The translations under genes and the position numbers were made by a program. From DASUPK01 sp963819715 (GTDB taxonomy: Bacteria > Actinomycetota > Thermoleophilia > Solirubrobacterales > 70-9): DNA of 64,000 bases. Below the pieces are notes generated by a model, which was not told the origin of the DNA, made no database searches, and worked only from the letters and a program-made list of their open reading frames with translations. Numbering within the stretch: the stretch's first letter is position 1; each line of letters opens with the position of its first letter. Location: contig CAWFXE010000007.1 in assembly GCA_963819715.1 (NCBI GenBank), positions 1 to 64,000 on the forward strand. The letters are read 5' to 3'. Positions 9,396 through 16,864 of this stretch are shown piece after piece.

Positions 9396-9503
9396 TGATG
9401 CCTTTCTTCGAGGGTGAATGTGGAACCCCTGAACGGGGTCGTGCGGACCGGGACCGCTAAGCGGTCGCGGCCCGCGTAATTCGCCCTGTGAAGCGGTGCA
9501 GCA
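9396..9503 (-). other. ilvE-cimA spacer with two hairpins
   Basis: This 108-bp gap holds two small hairpins ahead of cimA, GACCGC/GCGGTC (9452-9466) and ACCCC/GGGGT (9425-9439). Neither is followed by a T run. A 15-codon frame overlaps the ilvE stop (TGATG at 9506-9502) but is not rich in branched-chain codons. The spacer may be a 5' leader of cimA or only a processing site. Confidence 0.3.
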
Positions 9504-10505
9504 TCAGGAGCCCAGTGTACGGGAGGCCGGTTCCCCGACCTCCTCGGCATCGACCTCTGCAGGAGTCGGCTCACGCGGCGGGGTGCCGGTGGGCTCGCCC
9601 ACCGGATCGAGCCACTCGCGGTACTCCTCGAGTCGCCCGTTGAGCGCGTCGTCGAACTTGCTCTGTATGACGCGGGTGATCTCGCCCGGTTCGCCGATCT
9701 TGTGGTTGTCGATCTCCACCACGGGGACCAGCTCCGCGGCCGTTCCGGTGAGGAAGACCTCCTCGGCCATGTACAGCTCGGCGCGCGCGACGTCGCGCTC
9801 GACCACCGTGTAGCCGAGGTCGCGAGCGAGCTGGATCACCGACTTGCGGTTGATCCCGTCGAGGATCGATGAGGTGTGGCCGGGGGTGACGATCTCACCC
9901 TCGCGAACGAGGTAGATGTTCTCGCCGGAGCCCTCGCAGACGAAGCCGCGCTCGTCGAGCAGGATCGCCTCGTCGTAGCCGGCGTTGGCGCTCTCGGTCT
10001 TGGCGAGGATCGAGTTGAGGTACTGGCCGGAGGCCTTGGCGTGCGGGATGAGCCCCGCGGGCGAGATGCGGCGCCAGGACGAGACCTTGGCGCGAATTCC
10101 CTTCTGCTTGCCCTCCTCCCCGAGGTAGGCGCCCCACGGCCAGACGGCGACGATCACGTCGACCGGCGCGCTGTGCGCGTAGAGCCCCATCTCGCCATAG
10201 CCGCGGAATGCGAGCGGCCGGATGTAGCAGCTGCGCAGCCCGTTACGGCGGATCAGCTCCTTGGTCGCCTCGCGGATCTCCTCGAGATCGTGATTGAGCG
10301 GCAGGTAGTAGAGCTCGGCTGATTGGGCGAGCCGGTCCAGGTGGTCCTGGTGGCGGAAGATCGCCGGGCCGATCTCGGTGTCGTAGCAGCGGATCCCCTC
10401 GAACACGCCCGTTCCGTAGTGCAGCCCGTGCGTGAGGACGTGCACGTTCGCCTCGTCCCAGGGGACGAACTCGCCGTTTTTCCAGATGAGCTCAGCCTTC
10501 TCCAC
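9504..10505 (-). CDS. ilvE: Branched-chain amino acid aminotransferase
   Basis: Catalyses the final transamination to leucine, isoleucine and valine with PLP. The fold-type IV features are visible: HGLHYGTGVFEGIRCY, IRPLAFRGYGEMG, Lys in HAKASGQYLNSILAK, and EGSGENIYLVREGEIVTP. The 333-residue length includes a Pro/Thr/Glu-rich tail of about 30 residues beyond the usual end. GTG 10505 is the likely start, and the gene follows leuB by 21 bp on the same strand. With leuB, leuD, leuC and cimA it forms a branched-chain operon. Confidence 0.94.
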   Translation of the reverse strand: MEKAELIWKNGEFVPWDEANVHVLTHGLHYGTGVFEGIRCYDTEIGPAIFRHQDHLDRLAQSAELYYLPLNHDLEEIREATKELIRRNGLRSCYIRPLAFRGYGEMGLYAHSAPVDVIVAVWPWGAYLGEEGKQKGIRAKVSSWRRISPAGLIPHAKASGQYLNSILAKTESANAGYDEAILLDERGFVCEGSGENIYLVREGEIVTPGHTSSILDGINRKSVIQLARDLGYTVVERDVARAELYMAEEVFLTGTAAELVPVVEIDNHKIGEPGEITRVIQSKFDDALNGRLEEYREWLDPVGEPTGTPPREPTPAEVDAEEVGEPASRTLGS

Positions 10506-10526
10506 GAGTCGGTCAGTATGAACGAT

Positions 10527-11582
10527 CTAGAGCGCGGCGAGAACGGCTTCTGTCATCTCTTCGGTCGTGTTTTCGCCGCCGAGATCCGGCGTCCGGAGTC
10601 CCTGCCCGAGAACCGAGTCGACGGCTGCATCGAGCCTCGTCGCGTCCTCGTGCATGCCGAGCCCGTACTTGAGCATCATCGCGACCGAGAGCAGCGTCGC
10701 CAGAGGGTTTGCCTTGCCCGTTCCGGCGATGTCCGGCGCGGAACCGTGCACGGGCTCGTAGAGGCCGGGGCCGCCGTCGCCAAGGCTGGCGGAGGGCAAC
10801 ATCCCCAGCGAGCCGGTGAGCATCGCGGCCTCGTCGCTGAGGATGTCGCCGAAGAGGTTCTCCGTGACGATCACGTCGAACCCGGTCGGGTTCGAGACGA
10901 GCTGCATCGCCGCGTTGTCGACCAGCAGGTGGTCGAGCTCGATCTCGCCGTAATCGGGGGCGAGCTTGGTGACCGTCTCGCGCCAGAGGCGAGAGGTCTC
11001 CATCACGTTCGCCTTGTCGACCGAGGTGAGGCGGCCGCTGCGCTCGCCGGCGGCCTCGAAGGCGACCCGCGCGATCCGCTCGATCTCCTCCACCGTGTAC
11101 GCGCAGTCGTCGTGGGCCCGGTCGCCGTCGCGGCCCGAATCGCCGAAGTAGATGCCCCCGGTGAGCTCGCGGACAACCAGGAGGTCGGTCCCCTCGATCC
11201 GCTCGCGGCGGAGCGGACTGGCCTCGAGCAGGGCCTCGCTCAGCCTCACCGGCCGCAGGTTGGCGAAGAGGCCGAGGCCCTTCCTCAATCCGAGCAGCCC
11301 CTGTTCCGGGCGGGGCTTGTCGGGATCGGTCGTGTCCCACTTGGGTCCGCCGACGGCGCAGAGCAGCACGGCATCCGACTGCCTGCACGCTTCGAGGACC
11401 TCGTCGGTCAGAGCAGTTCCGTGCTCGTCGATCGAGGCGCCCCCGATCAGGTGCTCGGTGATCTCGAAGTCCCCGAGCTTGGCCAGGACCGTCCTGGCTG
11501 CGGCGCCGATCTCCGGGCCGATCCCGTCGCCCGGCAGCAGGACGATGCTAGGCACGACGGGCGTCCATGTTGAGGCGGACAT
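10527..11582 (-). CDS. leuB: 3-isopropylmalate dehydrogenase
   Basis: Oxidises and decarboxylates 3-isopropylmalate with NAD, the third leucine-specific step. The enzyme may also process the methylmalate of the citramalate route. Motifs are IVLLPGDGIGPEIG, VDKANVMETSRLWRE, VDNAAMQLV and the NAD/metal region VTENLFGDILSDEAA. The start is uncertain. ATG 11582 overlaps the methyltransferase gene by 35 bp, while GTG 11555 (PSIVLLPG) would give the usual N-terminus and an overlap of only 8 bp. Order in the operon is leuC, leuD, methyltransferase, leuB, ilvE. Confidence 0.95.
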   Translation of the reverse strand: MSASTWTPVVPSIVLLPGDGIGPEIGAAARTVLAKLGDFEITEHLIGGASIDEHGTALTDEVLEACRQSDAVLLCAVGGPKWDTTDPDKPRPEQGLLGLRKGLGLFANLRPVRLSEALLEASPLRRERIEGTDLLVVRELTGGIYFGDSGRDGDRAHDDCAYTVEEIERIARVAFEAAGERSGRLTSVDKANVMETSRLWRETVTKLAPDYGEIELDHLLVDNAAMQLVSNPTGFDVIVTENLFGDILSDEAAMLTGSLGMLPSASLGDGGPGLYEPVHGSAPDIAGTGKANPLATLLSVAMMLKYGLGMHEDATRLDAAVDSVLGQGLRTPDLGGENTTEEMTEAVLAAL

Positions 11583-12321
11583 AGTTGAGGACGAGCGGGT
11601 CGTCCTCCACCTCCAGCACGGCCTCCGCGAACGCCCTGCGCTTCTTCTCCGGAAGGCGGGAGAGATGCGGGCCCAACGTCACCGTGGTGGTGAAGTCGTA
11701 CGGGTGCTGGGGCTGAACCGGCTTGTCCTCGAGCCAGCAGGAGACGCCCTCGAAGCCGGCGTTCTGCAGCCGCTCCTCGGTCTCGCCGGGCGACGCGAAG
11801 TTCCAAATGATCGACATGTCCTGAAAGTGGTCGGCGAACTCCGGCCTGCTCGCCACGGAGACGATCGCCTGGGCGTGCTTCGCCACGTTGCCCTGGCCCC
11901 CACACTGCGCGACCAGTCGGCCTCCCGGCCTGAGCGCGTCATGCAGTCGCGAGAAGAGCACGTCGTGGTCCGGCACCCAGTGAAAGGTCGCGGTCGAGAA
12001 GATCACGTCAACCGGCTCCGGGATCTCGAGCTGTGAAAGGTCTGTGACCAGGTAGTCCGCACGGTCACCAAGCGCCTCGCGGGCCTTCTCGATCATGGAC
12101 TCGGAGGCGTCCACACTGAGGACGTGTCCGTTGGGCAGCTTCTCCAGCAGCTTCGCGGTCACACGTCCGGACCCGCAGCCCGCGTCCATCACGCTCTCGT
12201 CGCCGTTCAGCTCCAGGCGTTTCAGCACCTCCACGCCCCAGTTGAACTGGGGATCGGAGACCTTGTCGTAGGTCTGAGCGTCCCACTCCCGGGGGCCGGT
12301 GTTCATCGAGTTGGCGCTCAC
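11548..12321 (-). CDS. Trans-aconitate methyltransferase-like class I methyltransferase
   Basis: A SAM-dependent methyltransferase of 257 residues. Motif I is VMDAGCGSGRVTAKLL, followed by VLSVDASESMIEKA, and the post-motif region IFSTATFHWVPDHD is typical of the trans-aconitate methyltransferase (Tam/Tmt1) branch. GTG 12321 overlaps the leuD stop as GTGA, and its 3' end overlaps leuB, so it is embedded in the leucine operon. Yeast Tmt1 is known to methylate 3-isopropylmalate as well as trans-aconitate; I infer a similar substrate here, such as isopropylmalate, isopropylmaleate or another leaked dehydratase intermediate. The family call is firm and the substrate is a guess. Confidence 0.75.
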   Translation of the reverse strand: MSANSMNTGPREWDAQTYDKVSDPQFNWGVEVLKRLELNGDESVMDAGCGSGRVTAKLLEKLPNGHVLSVDASESMIEKAREALGDRADYLVTDLSQLEIPEPVDVIFSTATFHWVPDHDVLFSRLHDALRPGGRLVAQCGGQGNVAKHAQAIVSVASRPEFADHFQDMSIIWNFASPGETEERLQNAGFEGVSCWLEDKPVQPQHPYDFTTTVTLGPHLSRLPEKKRRAFAEAVLEVEDDPLVLNYVRLNMDARRA

Positions 12322-12881
12322 AGCGAGGTCGTCACCGGGCCCGCGTCGGCCTTGCCGGCCTGCTCGAAGCGGTCGATTGTCTCGCCTCGCTCGAACGTCA
12401 TCGCGACGTCGTCGAGGCCGTTGGAGAGCCGGTGCTTGATGTCCTCGTCGATCTCGAACTGGAAGACGCCCCCGGCGCAGTTGACCGTCTGGTCGTCTAG
12501 GTCGATCCGCGCCTCGCCGGCCGCGGCCACCGCCTTGCAGTGCTCCTCGTCGAGGATCACGGGCAGCAGCCCGTTCTTCGTGCAGTTCGAATAGAAGATG
12601 TCCGAGAACGAGGGCGCGATCACGGCGTCGAAGCCGTAGTCCTTGAGGCCCCAGACCGCGTGCTCGCGCGAGGAGCCCGAGCCGAAGTTCCGGCCCGCGA
12701 CCAGAATCGGATGCGGCTCGAGCTCGATCTCCCCCGAGCGGAACCAGTCGTAGAAGAGAAACTCGCCGTAGCCGGTCTTTTCGACCCTCTTCAGGAACTG
12801 CTTGGGCATGATCTGGTCGGTGTCCACGTCGTTGCGGTCCAACACCGCGACGTGGCCCTCGATGACGTCGATCGCGTCCAT
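12318..12881 (-). CDS. leuD: 3-isopropylmalate dehydratase small subunit
   Basis: With LeuC it isomerises 2- to 3-isopropylmalate. The 187-residue swivel-domain protein shows DRNDVDTDQIMPKQFLK, the substrate loop GRNFGSGSSREHAVWGL and SFSDIFYSNCTKNGLLP. The ATG is 1 nt after the leuC stop, so the two subunits should be made in step. The same dehydratase may serve the citramalate route with cimA. Confidence 0.96.
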   Translation of the reverse strand: MDAIDVIEGHVAVLDRNDVDTDQIMPKQFLKRVEKTGYGEFLFYDWFRSGEIELEPHPILVAGRNFGSGSSREHAVWGLKDYGFDAVIAPSFSDIFYSNCTKNGLLPVILDEEHCKAVAAAGEARIDLDDQTVNCAGGVFQFEIDEDIKHRLSNGLDDVAMTFERGETIDRFEQAGKADAGPVTTSL

Positions 12882-12882
12882 G

Positions 12883-14268
12883 TCAGCTCCATTCCCTGAT
12901 GTCGACGAAGGTCCCCTCGACGGCGGCGGCGGCGGCCATCTTCGGGCTGACCAGGTGGGTTCGCCCTCCGGCGCCCTGACGGCCCTCGAAGTTCCGGTTG
13001 GAGGTCGAGGCGCAGCGCTCGCCCGGCTGGAGGATGTCCGGGTTCATCCCAAGGCAGGCAGAGCAGCCCGATTCGCGCCACTCGAAGCCGGCTGAGCGAA
13101 AGACGTCGTCGAGGCCCTCGGCCTCCGCCTCGGCCTTCACCTGCTGCGAGCCCGGCACGACCATGCCGCGCAGGCTCGAGGCGATCTTTCTCCCGTCGAC
13201 GATGGATGCGGCCTCGCGAAGGTCGCCGATTCGCGAGTTGGTGCAGGACCCGATGAAGATCCGATCCAGCGCGATCTCGGTCATCGGCGTGCCGGGCTGC
13301 AGGTCCATGTAGGCCAGGGCGCGCTCCGCACCCTCGCGATCGGCCGGCGAGTCCATCTTCGCCGGGTCCGGGACCTGGTCGGTCACCTGGACGACCATTC
13401 CGGGCGTCGTCCCCCACGTCACCATCGGGGAGAGCGCCACGGCGTCGATCTCGATCTCGCTGTCGAAGCTCGCGCCTTCCTCGGTCGGCAGCTGCCGCCA
13501 GCGCTCGACCGCCGCCTCGAAGTCCTCCGGGGCTCCGGGACGGCCCTTGATGTAGGAGAAGGTGGTCTCGTCCGGAGCGACCATGCCGGCGCGGCCGCCG
13601 CCCTCGATGGTCATGTTGCAGATCGTCATCCGGTTCTCCATCGAAAGGGCGCGGATCGCGTCACCCGCGTACTCGACGGCGTAGCCCTGCATACCGCCGA
13701 CCCCGAGCCGTCCGATCGTCGCCAGGATCAGGTCCTTGGCGGTGACGCCGAAGCTCAGCTCGCCCGAGTAGCTGATCCGCATCGACTTCGGCCGGCGCTG
13801 TACCAGGCACTGGGTGGCGAGCACGTGCTCGACCTCGGACGTCCCAATGCCGAACGCCAGGGCGCCGAAGGCCCCGTGAGTTGATGTGTGGGAGTCGCCG
13901 CAGACGATCGTCATGCCCGGCTGGGTGACCCCCAGCTCGGGGCCGATCACGTGCACGATTCCGCGGCGATCCGAGCCCAGCGAGTAGAGCGGGATCCCGA
14001 ACTCCTCGCAGTTGGCCTCCAAGGCCTCCACCTGCTTTCGGGACAGCTCGTCCGCGATGAGGCGGGCCGCGGGCGTCCCGTCGGTCGGCACGTTGTGATC
14101 GGCGGTGGCCAGGGTCTTGTCGGGGCGGCGCACGCCGCGCTCGGCGAGGCGGAGCCCGTCGAAGGCCTGCGGTGAGGTCACCTCGTGCACGAGGTGTAGA
14201 TCGATGTAGATCAGGTCATCGTCGACCTCGTGGGCTTCCCAGATGTTCTCGAACAGGTTCTTGGCCAT
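12883..14268 (-). CDS. leuC: 3-isopropylmalate dehydratase large subunit
   Basis: Aconitase-family [4Fe-4S] enzyme of leucine synthesis. The three cluster cysteines are C342 (FIGSCTNSR), C402 and C405 (GCSACLGMNPD). The substrate region CGDSHTSTHGAFGALAFGIG and the N-terminal DLHLVHEVTSPQAF are standard. Its 461 residues match bacterial LeuC. ATG 14268 has a strong Shine-Dalgarno sequence (TAGGAGGA). It lies 8 bp after the XRE-cupin regulator, which therefore leads the leucine operon. Confidence 0.97.
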   Translation of the reverse strand: MAKNLFENIWEAHEVDDDLIYIDLHLVHEVTSPQAFDGLRLAERGVRRPDKTLATADHNVPTDGTPAARLIADELSRKQVEALEANCEEFGIPLYSLGSDRRGIVHVIGPELGVTQPGMTIVCGDSHTSTHGAFGALAFGIGTSEVEHVLATQCLVQRRPKSMRISYSGELSFGVTAKDLILATIGRLGVGGMQGYAVEYAGDAIRALSMENRMTICNMTIEGGGRAGMVAPDETTFSYIKGRPGAPEDFEAAVERWRQLPTEEGASFDSEIEIDAVALSPMVTWGTTPGMVVQVTDQVPDPAKMDSPADREGAERALAYMDLQPGTPMTEIALDRIFIGSCTNSRIGDLREAASIVDGRKIASSLRGMVVPGSQQVKAEAEAEGLDDVFRSAGFEWRESGCSACLGMNPDILQPGERCASTSNRNFEGRQGAGGRTHLVSPKMAAAAAVEGTFVDIREWS

Positions 14269-14276
14269 GGGTCCTC

Positions 14277-14888
14277 CTATCCCCGCCTCAGCCCTGCGGC
14301 AACCACGGCGATCAGCCGGGCCTCGGACGAGGAATTGTTCTCGAAATGATGCGGCAGGTCGGCGTCGAACGTGACGGTGTCTCCCTCGCGAAGCTCGTGG
14401 CGCCGGCCGTCGATGAAGAGCTCGAGGGTCCCGTCCAGCACGACGGCCGTCTCGCGGCTGCCAGGCTCGTGCACGGGCGGATCGTCGGGGGCGCCCGTGG
14501 CGGCGCCAGGCGCCAGGGAGTGCTCTGAGACGTCGGCGCGCTGCCCGGGCAGAGGCGGCGTGAGCTCCTCGACGACGTGGCCGCGCCGCCGCCGTGTCCG
14601 CCGCTCCTTGGCGGGCACCACCACGACGTGGCGGTCCTCGTCCAGGCGGAGCAGCTGCGAGAGGGTCAGGTCCAGGCCGGCCGCGATCTTCTGCGCCACC
14701 ACCAGCGTCGGGCTGGTGTCGCCGCGCTCGACCTGGGAGAGCATCGGGGCGCTGACGCCACTCCGCTCCGACAGGTCGCGCAGCGAGAGGTCCATCGCCT
14801 CACGGAGGCTCTTGACCCGAGTCCCAACGGCTCCGTCCATCGCCAGCGGTGGGTCCGGCTTGGACTTGGTTTTGGGAGCGCTTGCCAT
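14277..14888 (-). CDS. XRE-family regulator with C-terminal cupin
   Basis: A DNA-binding regulator of 203 residues. An HTH of the XRE/SinR type spans about 20-75 (LREAMDLSLRDLSERSG then APMLSQVERGDTSPT), and the C-terminal half is a cupin (VLDGTLELFIDGRRHELREGD, FDADLPHHFEN) that probably binds a small ligand. As the first gene ahead of leuC it probably senses a metabolite and controls the leucine operon, and perhaps itself. TGATAGCGT, an extended -10, ends 8 nt before ATG 14888, so the leader is almost absent. GTG 14906 is an alternative start. Confidence 0.85.
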   Translation of the reverse strand: MASAPKTKSKPDPPLAMDGAVGTRVKSLREAMDLSLRDLSERSGVSAPMLSQVERGDTSPTLVVAQKIAAGLDLTLSQLLRLDEDRHVVVVPAKERRTRRRRGHVVEELTPPLPGQRADVSEHSLAPGAATGAPDDPPVHEPGSRETAVVLDGTLELFIDGRRHELREGDTVTFDADLPHHFENNSSSEARLIAVVAAGLRRG

Positions 14889-14911
14889 ACGGTTGTACGC
14901 TATCACATACG
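14886..14911. promoter_or_regulatory. Divergent promoter region with possible operator repeat
   Basis: CATACG occurs at 14886-14891 and again at 14906-14911, 20 bp apart (two helical turns), flanking overlapping opposed -10 boxes: TAGCGT on the minus strand (14902-14897) and TACGCT on the plus strand (14896-14901). The direct repeat could be the site for the XRE-cupin regulator. The region would serve both that gene and the HD-GYP gene. Read by eye only. Confidence 0.35.
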
Positions 14912-14980
14912 TTCGTAGTTGCGCCTGGCCAAACCTTCACGAGGTCGTTAGGCTGGGATGAGTTCGGCTCTGGCGGAGGC

Positions 14981-16381
14981 GTGACCCGAAAGCAAGGCGC
15001 CCGAATCCTGGTCATCGAGGACCACCCCGCGATGCAGGCGGCGGTACTCAAGACCCTTTCAGAGTTCTACCGGTGCGACCGCGCCGATGATGCCGCCACT
15101 GCCCGCGCCAAGCTTGACGAAAGCGCCTATGAGCTGGTCGTCTGCGATCTCAGGCTGCCGGATGACTCAGGCTGGAACCTCGCGGCCGAGATCATCGACC
15201 GGCGGCCCCATACCTCCCTGTTGTTCCTGACCGGTCAGGACGATCTTGGGATGGCGCAGCGCGCCTTCGAGATGGGCGCCCACGGATACGTCGTCAAGCC
15301 CTATCGGGCCAGCCAATTCCTGATCACGGTGATGAACGCGCTTAAGCGCCGCGAGCTCGAGCTCGCCCAGGAGGCGCACGAGCGGGCGCTCCAAGAGCAG
15401 CTTCAGACCGTGATCGACCACGCCCCGCTTCGGATCTACGTCAAGGACCGGGATCTCCGGTTCCTCGCGATCAACAGGATCGCTGCGGAGTCCACCGGTC
15501 GCTCGCCGGTGGAGCTGATCGGGCAGACCGTCAATGCCTTCATGTCCCCGGAGGCCATCGACCTCTCTCAGGTAGGCGATCGCAGGGTCCTGCGGAGCGG
15601 CGAGGCCTACATCGCCGAAGAGGAGATGACGATACGCGGCGAGACCAAGACCCTCCTGACCAGCAAGTTCCCCATGCTCGACGACGAAGGTGCCGTCTAC
15701 GCCGTCTGCGGCATCTCCGCCGACATCACCGCCTCCAAGCAAGCGGCGAAGCTGCAGGAAGAATTGGTCCGGACGCAGCAGAGAGCGATCTCCGAGCTGC
15801 GCTCCTCACGCCGGGAGATGATCGAGCGACTGGCCCGCGCCATCGAGATTCGCGACACCGAGACCGGCGGCCACGTGAATCGAATGGCGCGCATCAGCGG
15901 CGTACTGGCATTGGGGCTCGGCCTCGACGAGCAGTTCGCCGATCTGATCTCCGTCGCCGCCCCGATGCACGACGTCGGCAAGATCGGCATCCCCGACGAG
16001 ATCCTCCTCCAACCTGGCTCGCTCTCAGACGAGGAGCGAAGGGAGATGGAGAAGCACACTACGATCGGAAATGAACTGCTCACCGGCTCCGACAGTGACC
16101 TCCTTCGCCTCGGCGCGAGCATCGCGTTGACTCACCACGAGCGCTGGGACGGTGGCGGCTATCCGCGCGGGCTCGCGGGTGAGGACATTCCGATCGAGGG
16201 CCGGATCGTGGCCGTCGCCGATGTGTTCGACGCCCTGCTCAGCGACCGCCCATACCGGCCGGCGATGGATCTGGACAGGGCCGTGGAGATCCTGCGCGAT
16301 GGGCGCGGGTCCCATTTCGAGGGGCGGATCGTGGACTACCTGCTCGAGCATCTCGATGAGATGCTTCGGGTTCGCGGCTGA
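14981..16381 (+). CDS. Response regulator with REC, PAS and HD-GYP domains
   Basis: A cytoplasmic signalling protein of 466 residues. The REC domain (about 8-125) has ILVIEDHP and phospho-acceptor Asp 56 in VVCDLRLPDDSGW. A PAS domain (about 145-255) contains IYVKDRDLRFLAINRIAAE. After a helical linker comes an HD-GYP domain with MHDVGKIGIPDEIL, HHERWDGGGYPRGL and ADVFDALLSDRPYR. HD-GYP domains usually degrade cyclic di-GMP, and the HD and GYP residues are intact here. No histidine kinase is adjacent. GTG 14981 follows GGCGGAGGC and starts just before the REC fold; the frame is open further upstream but over the regulator's promoter. Confidence 0.88.
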   Translation: MTRKQGARILVIEDHPAMQAAVLKTLSEFYRCDRADDAATARAKLDESAYELVVCDLRLPDDSGWNLAAEIIDRRPHTSLLFLTGQDDLGMAQRAFEMGAHGYVVKPYRASQFLITVMNALKRRELELAQEAHERALQEQLQTVIDHAPLRIYVKDRDLRFLAINRIAAESTGRSPVELIGQTVNAFMSPEAIDLSQVGDRRVLRSGEAYIAEEEMTIRGETKTLLTSKFPMLDDEGAVYAVCGISADITASKQAAKLQEELVRTQQRAISELRSSRREMIERLARAIEIRDTETGGHVNRMARISGVLALGLGLDEQFADLISVAAPMHDVGKIGIPDEILLQPGSLSDEERREMEKHTTIGNELLTGSDSDLLRLGASIALTHHERWDGGGYPRGLAGEDIPIEGRIVAVADVFDALLSDRPYRPAMDLDRAVEILRDGRGSHFEGRIVDYLLEHLDEMLRVRG

Positions 16382-16390
16382 CCGCCTGGG

Positions 16391-16849
16391 TCAGGAGGAC
16401 TCGAGCACGACCACCGGGATCTGGCGGTCCGTTCGCCGCTGGTAGTTGTCGTACTCGGGATAGGCATCGGCCATCATCCGCCAGAGGCGCTCGCGCTCCT
16501 CGCCCTCGGCCTCGCGCGCCCGGACGTGGCGCTTCTCCCCCTTCCACCACGCCATCGTCTCGGGATGAGCCTTGAGGTTGTGGTACCAGGCCGGGTGCCG
16601 GTCGGTTCCGCCCTTGGATGCGATCAGCACGAGGTTGTCGCCATCCGGGAGGCAGAGCAGCGGATGCGTGCGCCGCTTGCCCGACTTCCTCCCCACGGAC
16701 TCGATCAGCACGACCGGGACGCCGTACGCCGTGCCGCCGAGCCGGCCATGGGAGGCCTTGTAGGCGACGGTGTGGAAGTCGGTGAAGCGCTCCCAGAACC
16801 ACCAGAGTGGGGAGCTCGATGCGGGCGCCTCGGGCAGCTGCAGCTTCAC
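16391..16849 (-). CDS. Deazaflavin (F420)-dependent nitroreductase family protein
   Basis: A 152-residue split beta-barrel protein of the Ddn family, which binds F420H2 to reduce varied substrates. Typical stretches are VVLIESVGRKSGKRRTHPL, DNLVLIASKGGTDRHPAWYHNL and RERLWRMMADAYPEYDNYQ. F420 use is common in actinobacteria, and the presence of this gene supports that lineage. GTG 16849 is the likely start. It lies 15 bp downstream of leuA on the same strand and may be read with it; no link to leucine synthesis is evident. Confidence 0.88.
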   Translation of the reverse strand: MKLQLPEAPASSSPLWWFWERFTDFHTVAYKASHGRLGGTAYGVPVVLIESVGRKSGKRRTHPLLCLPDGDNLVLIASKGGTDRHPAWYHNLKAHPETMAWWKGEKRHVRAREAEGEERERLWRMMADAYPEYDNYQRRTDRQIPVVVLESS

Positions 16850-16864
16850 GGCCGCCAGCCTACG

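Noticed and set aside
9457..9504. 15-codon frame overlapping the ilvE stop, as a leader peptide for cimA
   Set aside because: It holds only one Ile, one Leu and no Val, there is no terminator or anti-terminator pair, and cimA has its own ribosome binding site. The hairpins are kept only as a weak note.
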